Of a stretch of 64,000 nt of DNA, positions 8,882 through 18,365 are shown piece by piece (the first letter of the stretch is position 1; the number at the start of each line of letters is the position of its first letter). Under the pieces are notes generated by a model. That model made no database searches. It was not told where the DNA came from and was given only the letters and a program-made list of their open reading frames with translations. Source of the stretch: Kribbella kalugense (lineage in GTDB: Bacteria; Actinomycetota; Actinomycetes; Propionibacteriales; Kribbellaceae); the NCBI RefSeq assembly GCF_004365875.1, contig NZ_SODF01000001.1:2232001-2296000 (forward strand), written 5' to 3'. The position numbers were made by a program, and so were the translations under genes.

Positions 8882-10657
8882 CTACTTGGCGACGACTCGC
8901 AGGCTGAACTCGGCCTGGCCGTCACCCGTCGAGCGGGCCACGATGCCCGCCGAACGGAGCGCTGCCAGATCCTTGTCCTCGGCGAACCGCTGACTGAGCG
9001 AGCCGGCCGCCTCGAAGTCGACGTACCCGATCATCACCGCGCCCTTGGTGTCGGGCAGCGCCTGCTTGAAGTTCTCCGCCTGGCCGAGGTTGCCGCCCTT
9101 CAGCACCTGGTCGGCGTAGTCCTTGCTGGTCGAGACGACGAAGGTGTCGTCGTCCTTCGCGGTCTCGATCGGGATGTTGGCCGACGAACGCTGGCGCAGC
9201 AGCGTGGTCAGCTTCTGCACGACCGTCTCGGCCTTCGCCGGGTCGGTCTCCATCCGGGCCGCGATCTTCGGGCCGTTCGCGGCGTCCTTGTCGACCGCGA
9301 CCGCGAGGTTCTTGCCGACCAGGCTCTTCAGGTCGTCCGGCAGGGTCAGGCCGGTCTCCTCGGTGATCTGGTCGATCATCGGCTTGAGCTTGTCGCCGCC
9401 GGTCTTCTGCAGCTGCTGCCAGGCGGTGTCGATCAGGCTGTCGCCGCCCGAGATCGCGATCGCGCCGGCCGTGCTGTCCGGCAGCTTCGAGACCAGGTCG
9501 CCGGCGTCGGCCGCCGAGTTCACCTTGATGCTCTTGTCGCCCTGGCCGATGCCCTTCAGCTCGACGTACGACGCGTCGAACCGCAGCGCGACCGCCGTGG
9601 TGGCGTCGCCGAGGCCGGCCAGCTGACCGGAGTCGACCTTGCCGGTCATCGTGGCGATGCCCTTCATGTCCGCCCAGCCCGACAGGAAGCCCTGCTCGCC
9701 GAGCTTGTCCATGTCCGCGCTGAACTTGGCGTTCTTGGTCAGCGGGTTGTCCTTGGCGGTGGCGACGGCCGAGTCGACGGTGGCCTGGTCGTCGGACAGC
9801 AGCACGTACCCGTTACTGAACGCTCGGCCGGGCTTCTTGTCCTCGTTCGCCATCAGCTTGTCGAGGCCCTTGTTGGCGGCGTCCTGGTTCTTCACCTGGA
9901 CCGCGACCACGGGGACCGGGTCGTCCTTGCCGTCAGCGGGCGGTAGCAGAGCGACGCCGGCCCGATCGCCGAGCCACGGCTTGATGTCCTTGTCGTAGTC
10001 GACAGTCGCAAGATCGTCGCCGGCGGACTTCTTGATCTGCTCGAACAGCTTCTGCCGCAGGTCGTCCTGGTCACCGGTGAGGCCGAGCTTGTCCTTCACC
10101 GACGGGAACTTCATCATGAACCGGATCGCCGCGACCTTCTGGCCGGCGGACGGGTTCAGGTCAATCCGTGCGTACGCCACGGCGGTGCCGGGCAGCACGT
10201 CGGCCGGCTGCTTACCGCCGGCAAGCTTGCCGTAGGCAAAGATTCCGCCGCCGGCCAGGACCAGCACCATCGCGAGTGCGGCGACGATCGGGATCAGCTT
10301 GCCGCGCTTCTTCTTCGGCTCCGGCTGCCACTGCGGCTGACCGCCGTACCCGGGGCCTTGCGGCGGCTGACCACCGACATGCATCTGCTCGTACGACGCC
10401 TGTCCAGGCTGCCCGTACTGCGGCCCGCCCTGCTGAGGACCGCCGTACTGGGGTCCGCTCTGCTGCGAGGCGCCATACTGCTGGCCACCCTGCTGAGGAC
10501 CACCCTGGTGCGGGGCGCCGTACTGCTGACCCTGCTGTGGACCCTGTGGCCTGCCCTGCTGTGGCCAAGGGTTCTGGCCTTGGGGTTGACCGTACTGCGG
10601 CTGCGGACCGCCGGCGCCTGGGTACTGCGGGTTGGGCGGTTGGTTCTGGTCGGACAT
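8882..10657 (-). CDS. DUF3352 membrane-anchored protein with Gln/Gly/Pro-rich N-terminus
   Basis: A 591-residue protein. Residues 1 to about 118 are a low-complexity Pro/Gly/Gln/Tyr region with repeated GPQYG and PQQGG units. A basic KKKRGK stop-transfer and one membrane segment (IPIVAALAMVLVLAGGGIFAYG) follow. The rest is an extracytoplasmic DUF3352 domain starting ADVLPGTAVAYARIDLNPSAGQKVAAIRF. Function is unknown. The start is ATG 10657 with a GGGAG ribosome site; upstream in-frame sequence (from 10702) is not conserved. It follows the small membrane gene by 48 bases and may share a message with dnaE. A strong terminator closes it. Confidence 0.88.
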   Translation of the reverse strand: MSDQNQPPNPQYPGAGGPQPQYGQPQGQNPWPQQGRPQGPQQGQQYGAPHQGGPQQGGQQYGASQQSGPQYGGPQQGGPQYGQPGQASYEQMHVGGQPPQGPGYGGQPQWQPEPKKKRGKLIPIVAALAMVLVLAGGGIFAYGKLAGGKQPADVLPGTAVAYARIDLNPSAGQKVAAIRFMMKFPSVKDKLGLTGDQDDLRQKLFEQIKKSAGDDLATVDYDKDIKPWLGDRAGVALLPPADGKDDPVPVVAVQVKNQDAANKGLDKLMANEDKKPGRAFSNGYVLLSDDQATVDSAVATAKDNPLTKNAKFSADMDKLGEQGFLSGWADMKGIATMTGKVDSGQLAGLGDATTAVALRFDASYVELKGIGQGDKSIKVNSAADAGDLVSKLPDSTAGAIAISGGDSLIDTAWQQLQKTGGDKLKPMIDQITEETGLTLPDDLKSLVGKNLAVAVDKDAANGPKIAARMETDPAKAETVVQKLTTLLRQRSSANIPIETAKDDDTFVVSTSKDYADQVLKGGNLGQAENFKQALPDTKGAVMIGYVDFEAAGSLSQRFAEDKDLAALRSAGIVARSTGDGQAEFSLRVVAK

Positions 10658-10705
10658 AAGCTCCCTCGCTGGCTCCGGTGGCCTCACCCGCCGGACCTGC
10701 AAAGG

Positions 10706-11326
10706 TTAGTGGACCGGTGGCGCAGGGTCTGACGCAGCAGGTTGCGAAGTGGTTGCAACCGGGTCCGCGCGCCACGTCGTGGCAGCGATCACAGCGCAAA
10801 CCAATGCGGCGCCGACCAGCCAAGACACCAGAGGCGTCCACGTGTGCAGCTCGAGTGGAGCCGCGACCAGATCACCCGGCCGAGCCGCCCGCAACCGCGC
10901 ATCCAGCGGGTCGTGCCCGAGCAGCATGCCGACACCCCAGCAGACCCCGCCGCCCAGACAGGCGCCGAGGGCAACGATCGCCACCGACCACGGACCGTAG
11001 TTGCGCAGCCACAAGAACAGCGCCCCGCCGAGCACCACCGCGGCAATGAACCCGATCGCAGTGAACGTCCCGTCCGGCCCGAAGATCTGGGTCATCTGCT
11101 CCTCACCGAGCGACCCGCCCTGCGCGTCCACGGTGTACTGCGCCAACGGCGAGAACTGCTGCCACGCCCAGCCGGCCACCACTCCGGCGACCAGGAACAC
11201 CGCCACAGTCACCAGCACAGCCTTCGCCCACGGCAACGCCCGCTCCGCCACCGGCGGCGCCCCGAACGGGTTCATCGAAGGCGGCGCCACATACGGCGAA
11301 GACTGAGGAGACTGATCCTGACTCAC
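10706..11326 (-). CDS. Putative four-helix membrane protein, function unknown
   Basis: About 206 residues. A short cytoplasmic N-terminus rich in Ser/Pro/Gln is followed by four hydrophobic stretches: AVLVTVAVFLVAGVVAGWAW, FIAAVVLGGALFLWL, VAIVALGACLGGGVCWGVGML and LVSWLVGAALVCAVIAATTW. This resembles DUF2567-like actinobacterial proteins, but I am not certain of the family. The start could be GTG 11326 (MSQDQSPQSS) or ATG 11344; neither has a clear ribosome site, and the serine-rich start was preferred. It lies 33 bases downstream of dnaE on the same strand. Confidence 0.7.
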   Translation of the reverse strand: MSQDQSPQSSPYVAPPSMNPFGAPPVAERALPWAKAVLVTVAVFLVAGVVAGWAWQQFSPLAQYTVDAQGGSLGEEQMTQIFGPDGTFTAIGFIAAVVLGGALFLWLRNYGPWSVAIVALGACLGGGVCWGVGMLLGHDPLDARLRAARPGDLVAAPLELHTWTPLVSWLVGAALVCAVIAATTWRADPVATTSQPAASDPAPPVH

Positions 11327-11359
11327 GCCGCCAGTGTGCCGCATCCGTCCCAGCACCCG

Positions 11360-14300
11360 TCAGCTGGCCAGGCAGGACGGGCCCAGGAGGGCTTTCAGGT
11401 CGGCCATCAGGGACGAGGTCGGGGTCACGCGGAAGCGGTCGCCGATGCGCATGACTGTGGTCTTCTGGCGGGCTTGGAGGCGTAGGTGGACCTCGGTCAT
11501 GCCGGGGTGTGACGTCAGGATGTCGCGCAGCTGATCGACGACCGGTGGGGTGCAGCGGTTGACCGGCATCGTCAGGACGACCGGGCCGCTCGGGCCTTCG
11601 GTCAGGTCGGGTACGACGACCTCGTCGCCGCTCAGCTCGAGCCGGTCCTCACGACGGCGTACCCGGCCCTTCATCAGGATGATCGCGTCGTTGCTGAGCA
11701 GGTGCGCGTGCAGCTGGTACGCCGAGGAGAACATCATCACCTCGAGCGAACCTTCCAGGTCCTCGATGGTGACAATCGCGTAGATGTCGCCGCGCTTGTT
11801 CACCTTCCGCTGGACTGCGGTCACCAGGCCACCGATCGTCACCCGGCTGCCGTCCGGACGGTCCTCGTCGGCGAGCAGCTGACCGATCGTGCAGTCGGTG
11901 CCGTTGGTGAGCACGTGCTCGACCCCGAACAGCGGGTGGTCGGACACGTACAACCCCAGCATGTCCCGCTCGTGCGCGAGCTTGGTCGCCTTGTCCCACT
12001 CCTCGATCTCGGGGACCGTGACGGTGAGGCGGCTGTTCCCCTCGCCCTCCTCGGCGTCGTCACCCATCGAGAACAGGTCGAACTGCCCGTGCGCCTCGTT
12101 CCGCTTGAGGTCGATGGCCTCGTCGACGGCCTGCTCGTGCACCGCGACGATCGCCCGCCGGGCGTGGTTCATCGAGTCGAACGAGCCGGCCTTGCCCAGC
12201 GACTCGATCACTCGCTTGTTGCAGACCGGCAGCGGCACCTTGTCGATGAAGTCGACGAAGTCAGCGAACCGGCCCTTCTCCTCGCGGGCGCCGACGATCT
12301 CGGCGACCACGTTCACGCCGACGTTGCGGATCGCGGACAGGCCGAAGCGGATGTCGGTGCCGACCGGGGTGAAGTTCGAGTCGGACTCGTTCACGTCCGG
12401 CGGCAGCACCTTGATGCCCATCCGGCGGCACTCGTTCAGGTAGATGGCCATCTTGTCCTTGTCGTCCTTCACCGACGTCAGGACAGCGGCCATGTACTCC
12501 GCCGGGTAGTTCGCCTTCAGGTACGCCGTCCAGTAGGACACCAGACCGTACGCCGCGGAGTGCGCCTTGTTGAACGCGTAGTCGGAGAACGGGACCAGGA
12601 TGTCCCACAACGTCTTGATCGCGGCCGCGCTGAACCCGCTGTCCTTCATGCCGGCCTCGAAGCCGACGTACTCCGCGTCGAGCACCTCGCGCTTCTTCTT
12701 ACCCATCGCCTTGCGGAGCAGATCCGCTTTGCCCAGGCTGTAGCCGGCCAGCTCCTGGGCGATCCGCATCACCTGCTCCTGGTAGACGATCAGCCCGTAG
12801 GTCGGGCCCAGGATCGGCTTCAGCGACTCTTCGAGCTCCGGGTGCAGGTAGCTGATCTCCTGCTGACCGTTCTTCCGCAGGGCGTAGTTGGTGTGCGAGT
12901 TCGCACCCATCGGGCCCGGCCGGTAGAGCGCGCCGACAGCGGAGATGTCCTCGAAGTTGTCCGGCTTCATCAGCCGCAGCAGCGCTCGCATCGGACCGCC
13001 GTCGAACTGGAAGACGCCGAGGGTGTCACCGCGCCCGAGCAGCTCGAAGGTCGGGCCGTCGTCGAGGCTGTGGCTGAGCGCGTCGAGGTCGACGGTGAAG
13101 CCGTGGCTTGCCTCGATGTTCTTGACCGCGTCGTCCATGATCGTCAGGTTGCGCAGACCCAGGAAGTCCATCTTGACCAGGCCGAGCGTCTCGCAGCTCG
13201 GGTAGTCGAACTGGGTGATGATCTGGCCGTCCTGGTCGCGGCGCATGATCGGGATCAGGTCGATCAGCGGCTCGCTGGACATGATCACGCCGGCCGCGTG
13301 CACACCCCACTGGCGCTTCAGGTTCTCCAGGCCGCGGGCGGTGTCGACGATCTTGCGGACGTCCTGATCGGCCTCGTACAGCTGGCGGAACTCGCCGGCC
13401 TCGGAGTACCGCTTGTGGGAAGAATCGAAGATGCCGGACAGCGGCACGTCCTTGCCCATCACCGCGGGTGGCATCGCCTTGGTAATCCGGTCGCCCATCG
13501 CGAACGGGTAGTCGAGCACCCGGCCGGCGTCCTTGATCGCCTGCTTGGCCTTGATCGTGCCGTAGGTGACGATCATCGCGACCCGGTCGTCGCCGTACTT
13601 CTCGGTGACGTACCGGATCACCTCGGGGCGGCGGCGGTCGTCGAAGTCGATGTCGAAGTCGGGCATCGACATCCGCTCCGGGTTCAGGAAGCGCTCGAAG
13701 ATCAGCCCGTGCCGCAGCGGCTCGAGGTCGGTGATCCGCATCGCGTACGCGCAGATCGAACCGGCGCCGGAACCACGGCCCGGACCGACCCGGATGCCAT
13801 GCTTCTTGGCCCAGTTGATGAAGTCGGCGACGACCAGGAAGTAGCCGGCGTACCCCTTCGAGACGACGATCTCGATCTCGTAGTCGGCCCGCTTGCGGAT
13901 CTCGTCGGTGATCCCACCGGGGTAGCGCTCGTGCAGCCCGACCTCGACCTGGTTGACGAACCAGGACTCCTCGTTCTCCCCCTCCGGGCAGGGGAAGCGC
14001 GGCATGAACCGGCCCTCGCCCTCGGTGAAGCTGACGTCGCACTGCTCGGCGATCAGCAGCGTGTTGTCACACGCCTCGGGATGGTCCCGGAACAGGTCGC
14101 GCATCTGCTCCGGCGACTTGAGATAGAACTCGTCGCCGTCGAACTTGAACCGGTTCGGGTCGGACAGGGTCGATGCGGACTGGACGCACAGCAACGCGGC
14201 ATGCGCAGGGGCGTGTTCCTTGTGCGTGTAGTGCAGATCGTTGGTCGCTACCAGCGGCAGGTTGAGATCTTTGGCGAGTCGGAGCAGGTCCTCCTGTGTC

Positions 14301-14908
14301 CGCCGCTCGATGTCGATACCGTGGTCCATCACTTCGCAGTAGAAGTTCTCCGCGCCGAAAATGTCCCGGAACTCCGCTGCCGCCTCGACGGCCTCCTTGT
14401 ACTGGCCGAGCCGCAGCCGGGTTTGCACCTCCCCGCCGACGCACCCGGTCGTCGCGATCAGGCCCTTGCCGTAGGTCTGCAGCAGCTCTCGATCCATCCG
14501 AGGCTTGAAGTAGTAGCCCTCGAGGCTGGCCAGCGACGCCATCTTGAAGAGGTTGTGCATACCCCCGGTGTTCTTCGCGAGCAGGGTCATGTGCGTGTAG
14601 GAGCCACCGCCCGATACATCCTCACTGCTGTTGTTGCTGGCGTCTCCCCACTTCACTCGGCGCCGCTCGGTCCGATGGGTCCCCGGCGTGAGGTACGCCT
14701 CGCAGCCGATGATCGGCTTGACGTCGTACTTCTTCGCGGTCCGCCAGAACTCATACGCACCGAAGACGAAGCCATGGTCCGTCGTCGCCAGGGCCGGCAT
14801 GCCCTGCTCGGCTGCGGCTTTGAACAACTCGTCGATCCGCGCGGCGCCGTCCAGCATGGAGTACTCAGTGTGGTTGTGCAGGTGGACGAAACTGTCGCTG
14901 GACCCCAT
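11360..14908 (-). CDS. dnaE: DNA polymerase III subunit alpha
   Basis: An 1182-residue replicative polymerase of the DnaE1 type. The N-terminal PHP domain begins VHLHNHTEYSMLDG (residues 8-21). The catalytic palm carries PDFDIDFDD (about 410-418), and fingers motifs such as GRGSGAGSICAYAM and AYGLVSYWTAYLKANYPAEYMAA are present. A C-terminal OB fold covers about residues 1000-1080. Length and domain order match replicative DnaE1 rather than the shorter error-prone DnaE2. ATG 14908 follows a GGGAGG ribosome site. It heads a probable transcription unit with the two membrane genes downstream. Confidence 0.97.
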   Translation of the reverse strand: MGSSDSFVHLHNHTEYSMLDGAARIDELFKAAAEQGMPALATTDHGFVFGAYEFWRTAKKYDVKPIIGCEAYLTPGTHRTERRRVKWGDASNNSSEDVSGGGSYTHMTLLAKNTGGMHNLFKMASLASLEGYYFKPRMDRELLQTYGKGLIATTGCVGGEVQTRLRLGQYKEAVEAAAEFRDIFGAENFYCEVMDHGIDIERRTQEDLLRLAKDLNLPLVATNDLHYTHKEHAPAHAALLCVQSASTLSDPNRFKFDGDEFYLKSPEQMRDLFRDHPEACDNTLLIAEQCDVSFTEGEGRFMPRFPCPEGENEESWFVNQVEVGLHERYPGGITDEIRKRADYEIEIVVSKGYAGYFLVVADFINWAKKHGIRVGPGRGSGAGSICAYAMRITDLEPLRHGLIFERFLNPERMSMPDFDIDFDDRRRPEVIRYVTEKYGDDRVAMIVTYGTIKAKQAIKDAGRVLDYPFAMGDRITKAMPPAVMGKDVPLSGIFDSSHKRYSEAGEFRQLYEADQDVRKIVDTARGLENLKRQWGVHAAGVIMSSEPLIDLIPIMRRDQDGQIITQFDYPSCETLGLVKMDFLGLRNLTIMDDAVKNIEASHGFTVDLDALSHSLDDGPTFELLGRGDTLGVFQFDGGPMRALLRLMKPDNFEDISAVGALYRPGPMGANSHTNYALRKNGQQEISYLHPELEESLKPILGPTYGLIVYQEQVMRIAQELAGYSLGKADLLRKAMGKKKREVLDAEYVGFEAGMKDSGFSAAAIKTLWDILVPFSDYAFNKAHSAAYGLVSYWTAYLKANYPAEYMAAVLTSVKDDKDKMAIYLNECRRMGIKVLPPDVNESDSNFTPVGTDIRFGLSAIRNVGVNVVAEIVGAREEKGRFADFVDFIDKVPLPVCNKRVIESLGKAGSFDSMNHARRAIVAVHEQAVDEAIDLKRNEAHGQFDLFSMGDDAEEGEGNSRLTVTVPEIEEWDKATKLAHERDMLGLYVSDHPLFGVEHVLTNGTDCTIGQLLADEDRPDGSRVTIGGLVTAVQRKVNKRGDIYAIVTIEDLEGSLEVMMFSSAYQLHAHLLSNDAIILMKGRVRRREDRLELSGDEVVVPDLTEGPSGPVVLTMPVNRCTPPVVDQLRDILTSHPGMTEVHLRLQARQKTTVMRIGDRFRVTPTSSLMADLKALLGPSCLAS

Positions 14909-15013
14909 ATCGGCGCGGACCTCCCAGGGCGTAAGTGAGGGTGACTGGAGCAGCCTAGTTCGAGCCTCGGACAGTTTCCGAACGGGCTCTCCGGGGAGTC
15001 CTCAACCCGCCCG

Positions 15014-15664
15014 CTATCCGGTCAGTCGAAGCACTCGGACGGCGAGCGGCACGACGCAGAGCGAGACCAGCACGAGAGCGAAACGCTGGGCCAGGCCCTG
15101 GACCGCGGTGCCGCCGGTGAACGCCGTCACGGCCAGCGCCGCGATGATGACGAAGCCGGCGATCCGGGTCGGTCCGGCCAGCTCCCGCCAGCCGTCGATC
15201 GCGCGCATCCGTCGGGACAGCAGGAACGGCGCGATCACCGTCGCCACGCCCGCGACCACGTACGAAGTGATGTGCACCTTGCCGTGCCACGACTCGAAGG
15301 ACGCCGTCGACACACACCAGGCGTCCGCGTTCCGGCAGTCGAGTCGGAAGAACGCGTCGCTGACGTTGTCCCAACCGGCGAGCGAGAAGGCAACCAGCCA
15401 GGCGCCGACGGACTCGTGACCATCGGCAGTACGCAGAGCAGGCCGCAGTACCAGCAGCGCGAACGCGATCGTGAGGACGCCGGCGATACCGAGGCTGAGA
15501 CGGGCCAAGGTCGCGTGGTGCGCCGTGAGCGCCGCCAGGTCGCTGATGTCGTCGCGCGCGACGTTGTACCCGTGTCCCTCGATCACGCTGCCGACTGCCA
15601 CGCCGACGATGAAGACTCCCTGCCCCGCAATGGCAGCGATCGCCAACGCCCGGCGGGCACTCAC
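15014..15664 (-). CDS. DUF998-family multi-pass membrane protein
   Basis: A 216-residue protein with about six hydrophobic helices (for example [56 protein letters not shown]). The arrangement and the [19 protein letters not shown]-type loop fit DUF998. Function is unknown. The start is GTG 15664, overlapping the rluD stop (GTGA at 15661-15664), so it is translationally coupled to rluD. Longer open frame upstream lies inside rluD and is not coding for this protein. Confidence 0.8.
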   Translation of the reverse strand: MSARRALAIAAIAGQGVFIVGVAVGSVIEGHGYNVARDDISDLAALTAHHATLARLSLGIAGVLTIAFALLVLRPALRTADGHESVGAWLVAFSLAGWDNVSDAFFRLDCRNADAWCVSTASFESWHGKVHITSYVVAGVATVIAPFLLSRRMRAIDGWRELAGPTRIAGFVIIAALAVTAFTGGTAVQGLAQRFALVLVSLCVVPLAVRVLRLTG

Positions 15665-16587
15665 TGGGCGTCGACGAGCAGGTCCAGAGCCTGATCCAGG
15701 TCGTCGGGGTACTTCGAGGTGAACTCGACGTACTCGCCGGTGCCGGGGTGGTTGAAGCCGAGCCGCATCGCGTGCAGCCATTGGCGGTTGAGGCCGAGGC
15801 GCTCGGCCAGGACCGGGTCGGCGCCGTAGGTGAGGTCGCCGCAGCACGGGTGGCCGATCGCGGACATGTGCACGCGGATCTGGTGAGTGCGGCCGGTCTC
15901 GAGGGTGATCTCCAGGAGGGTCGCGTACCGGAAGGCCTCGAGGGTCTCGTAGTGCGTGACACTCGGCTTGCCTCCGGCGACCACGCCGAACTTGTAGTCG
16001 TGGTTCGGGTGCCGGTCGATCGGCGCGTCGACGGTGCCGGTGAACGGATCCGGATGGCCCTGCACGAGCGCGTGGTAGATCTTCTTGACCGTCCGCTCCT
16101 TGAAGGCGCGCTTGAGCACGGTGTACGAGTACTCAGTCTTCGCGACCACCATCAGCCCCGACGTACCGACGTCGAGGCGATGCACGATCCCCTTGCGCTC
16201 CGCCGCGCCACTCGTGGAGATGTTGAACCCAGCTCCGGCCAGATGACCGATCACGGTCGGCCCGGTCCAGCCAGGGGACGGATGGGCGGCGACGCCGACC
16301 GGCTTGTCGACCACGATGATCTCGTCGTCGTCGTACACGATCCGCAGGTTGTCCACGGTCTCCGGTACGACGGTCACCTCGGTCGGCGGCGCCGGCAGCT
16401 CGACATCGAGCAGTACGCCGGCCGCGACCCGAGACGACTTCGGTGCGGGTACGCCGTCCACCTGGACCAGGCCGGACTCGATCATCTCGACGGCCTTGGT
16501 CCGGGACACGCCGAACAGCCGGGACAGCGCCGCGTCCAGCCGCTCCCCCGCAAGACCGTCCGGCACCATCACGGTCCGGGCAGTCAC
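15661..16587 (-). CDS. rluD: RluD-type ribosomal pseudouridine synthase
   Basis: A 308-residue RluA-family enzyme that isomerises uridines in 23S rRNA. An N-terminal S4 RNA-binding domain ([21 protein letters not shown]) precedes the catalytic domain, whose active-site motif is [15 protein letters not shown] (catalytic Asp in RLD). The family motif [16 protein letters not shown] is present. The start is GTG 16587, whose first bases overlap the lspA stop (GTGA, 16584-16587). The lspA-rluD order is common across bacteria and supports one operon. Confidence 0.93.
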   Translation of the reverse strand: MTARTVMVPDGLAGERLDAALSRLFGVSRTKAVEMIESGLVQVDGVPAPKSSRVAAGVLLDVELPAPPTEVTVVPETVDNLRIVYDDDEIIVVDKPVGVAAHPSPGWTGPTVIGHLAGAGFNISTSGAAERKGIVHRLDVGTSGLMVVAKTEYSYTVLKRAFKERTVKKIYHALVQGHPDPFTGTVDAPIDRHPNHDYKFGVVAGGKPSVTHYETLEAFRYATLLEITLETGRTHQIRVHMSAIGHPCCGDLTYGADPVLAERLGLNRQWLHAMRLGFNHPGTGEYVEFTSKYPDDLDQALDLLVDAQ

Positions 16588-17195
16588 TTGCGCTGCTCCC
16601 TGGTCCCGTCGAGCTTGATCCCACGCAGCGTTTGGATCACCAGCAGTACGGCGGCCGTCGACACCGCCATGTCCGCGACGTTGAAGATCGCCCAGTGCGG
16701 CGTCTGCAGGAAGTCGACCACGTGCCCGTGGAACGCCGACGGCTCCCGGAAGATCCGGTCGATGATGTTCCCGACCGCGCCGCCGAACAGCAGCCCGAAC
16801 GCGACTGCCCAACCCGCCGACCCGAGTCGTCGGGACAGATAGATGACACCGATCGCGACGATGATCTGGACCGCCGAGATGTACGGCGTGTAACTGGTCC
16901 CGAGGCTGAACGCGGCGCCCGGATTCCGGATCAGGTTGAACTTGAGCAGCGACCCGACCACGTTCACCGGCTCCCCCGGCGTCAGATGCGCCAGAGCCAA
17001 AGCTTTCGTGATCTGGTCGATCACCAGAATCACCAGCCCGACCCCACCGAACAACCCGATCCATTTCCAGGACCGGCCATCCGGGGACGACGGAGAACCG
17101 GCCGACGGTTCGTCGGCCGGTTCCGGTGAGTCTGCGTCCTCCACCTGATGGGACGAGGCGGGGTCGTTCAGCGGCGTTCCTGGCGTTCTTTGCAT
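16584..17195 (-). CDS. lspA: Lipoprotein signal peptidase (signal peptidase II)
   Basis: About 203 residues; cleaves signal peptides of diacylglyceryl-modified lipoproteins in the membrane. Four transmembrane segments are visible. Both catalytic aspartates are in family context: GNIIDR and FNVADM. A hydrophilic N-terminal extension of about 45 residues, acidic and rich in Pro/Ser, precedes the first helix; such tails occur in actinobacterial LspA. ATG 17195 ([11 protein letters not shown]) or GTG 17204 would start the gene inside the dksA-like gene, a 28-37-base overlap; a later start at the VEDADSPEP valine would remove it. Upstream gene: dksA/traR. Confidence 0.92.
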   Translation of the reverse strand: MQRTPGTPLNDPASSHQVEDADSPEPADEPSAGSPSSPDGRSWKWIGLFGGVGLVILVIDQITKALALAHLTPGEPVNVVGSLLKFNLIRNPGAAFSLGTSYTPYISAVQIIVAIGVIYLSRRLGSAGWAVAFGLLFGGAVGNIIDRIFREPSAFHGHVVDFLQTPHWAIFNVADMAVSTAAVLLVIQTLRGIKLDGTREQRK

Positions 17196-17857
17196 GACAC
17201 GCACAGTGTCGCACGCGGGAACGCCTGCAGCCGACCCTTGCCGATCGCGTTGCCGCAGTTCTCACAGACGCCGTACGTGCCGTCGTCGATCCGGGCCAGC
17301 GCGAACTCGATCTGGTTCAGCATGTCGCGGGCGTTGTTGGCCACCGACAGCTCGTGGTACCGCTCCAGCGTGGTCGAGCCGACGTCCGCCTGGTCGTTGC
17401 CGGCGCCGTCGCTGCCGTCCCGGAACAGCCCCGCGATCTCCTGCTCGGCGTCGCGGATCTCCTCCTTGAGGTGCTCGACCTCACTCTCCAGCTCGGTACG
17501 CAGCTCGGCGATCTCGGCCGCGGTCCACGGGTCCTCGCCCGGCTTCACCTTGAAGGTCTCGGCCGTGTGTGCAGCGGACTTCCCCGGCGCCGTCGCCGGA
17601 GTCCTGTTCTCGTTCGTCTTCATGGCCACCCTCTTCGTCTGGGCTTCCTTGGCAGGGGTCTTAGCCGCTGTACCTTTTTTCGCGGTGGTGGTCGTCGTCG
17701 ACTTCTTCACCGCGGAAGTCTTCTCGGCCGGCGAGGTCCTCGCCGGCGCTTTCCGTGCCGTCGTCTTCTGGACCGGCTCGGACGTTTTCTTTGCGGCACT
17801 CTTCTTGGCCGCAGCAGAACGTTGGGGGGCGGACTTCTTGGGTGCCGATGTAGCCAT
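17168..17857 (-). CDS. TraR/DksA family zinc-finger protein with histone-like N-terminal tail
   Basis: A 229-residue protein. Residues 1 to about 78 are Lys/Ala/Thr/Pro-rich with KK-A repeats like histone H1 or actinobacterial HupB tails. Residues 110-190 form a coiled-coil-like helical domain ([23 protein letters not shown]). A DksA-type zinc finger CENCG-x(16)-CVSC follows (198-222). DksA/TraR proteins enter the RNA polymerase secondary channel; this one lacks the DxxDxA tip of E. coli DksA in recognisable form, so its exact action is uncertain. ATG 17857 follows AGGGGG; an internal ATG at 17623 (MKTNENRTP), after AGAGGG, could give a tail-less 151-residue form. Confidence 0.86.
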   Translation of the reverse strand: MATSAPKKSAPQRSAAAKKSAAKKTSEPVQKTTARKAPARTSPAEKTSAVKKSTTTTTAKKGTAAKTPAKEAQTKRVAMKTNENRTPATAPGKSAAHTAETFKVKPGEDPWTAAEIAELRTELESEVEHLKEEIRDAEQEIAGLFRDGSDGAGNDQADVGSTTLERYHELSVANNARDMLNQIEFALARIDDGTYGVCENCGNAIGKGRLQAFPRATLCVSCKERQERR

Positions 17858-18146
17858 GGTCAGCTACCCCCTGCCTTCGTCGGAGACTGAAGCGGACTGG
17901 TCGCAAGACAGTAGGCCACGTGTTGACCACGTGCCAGCCCGACGCGCAGACCGTGGACATACGGTAGTCGGTTCTTCAAGTCCGCTCGATGTTCCGCGCG
18001 TCACAGCCCTGTCTCAGCCGTTACCGTCAGTCACCTGAAGCTCAACTCCCCCTCACTTCTGAACCCTCTGAACGCAGCAGCATTGTGCGCAGAGAACCGC
18101 GAACTGACCATCGATTAACGATTCGTAGTCATGCGGTACGACGCCG

Positions 18147-18152
18147 TACACT
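18147..18152 (+). promoter_or_regulatory. Candidate -10 of the ileS leader promoter
   Basis: TACACT lies just upstream of the first structured part of the T-box leader and would place the RNA start near 18159. The -35 region (about 18124-18129, CGTAGT) is weak. Confidence 0.35.
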
Positions 18153-18159
18153 GACAACT

Positions 18160-18365
18160 GCGATCCGCAAGGCAACGATGGGGCTATCACCCCGGAGCCG
18201 CCGGAAGAACGGTCCGCAAGGACCTATTAGAACCGGCAGCGGGTGGTTAAGGAAGTGGGTGACCGCACTCTGGGTCATCAAGGAGGGTGGTACCGCGCGG
18301 TAGCCGGGTAAAGTCCCGGCACTTCGTCCCTCGTCCGGCAGCAGGACGCGACGAAGGACGCAGAG
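18160..18365 (+). promoter_or_regulatory. Translational T-box riboswitch controlling ileS
   Basis: An ultrashort Stem I, GGGG-CTATCA-CCCC (18180-18193), shows the isoleucine specifier ATC at 18186-18188. The conserved T-box AGGGTGGTACCGCG (18284-18297) contains the TGGT bulge that pairs with the ACCA end of uncharged tRNA-Ile. A GCCGGG/CCCGGC hairpin follows (18303-18320). CTTCGTC (18322-18328) can pair with GACGAAG (18350-18356), and CGTCC (18332-18336) with GGACG (18344-18348), burying the ribosome site GAAGGA (18353-18358). Alternatively GAGGG (18283-18287) pairs with CCCTC (18328-18332), freeing it. This is the translation-controlling, short-Stem-I type known for actinobacterial ileS leaders. 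Confidence 0.9.

Noticed and set aside
11702-14938. A 1078-residue frame on the plus strand
   Set aside because: It is the antisense of dnaE, an artefact of high GC. The same applies to long antisense frames over murC (30235-32013) and the moxR/transglutaminase operon (44576-46870 and 46459-49116). None shows a family motif.
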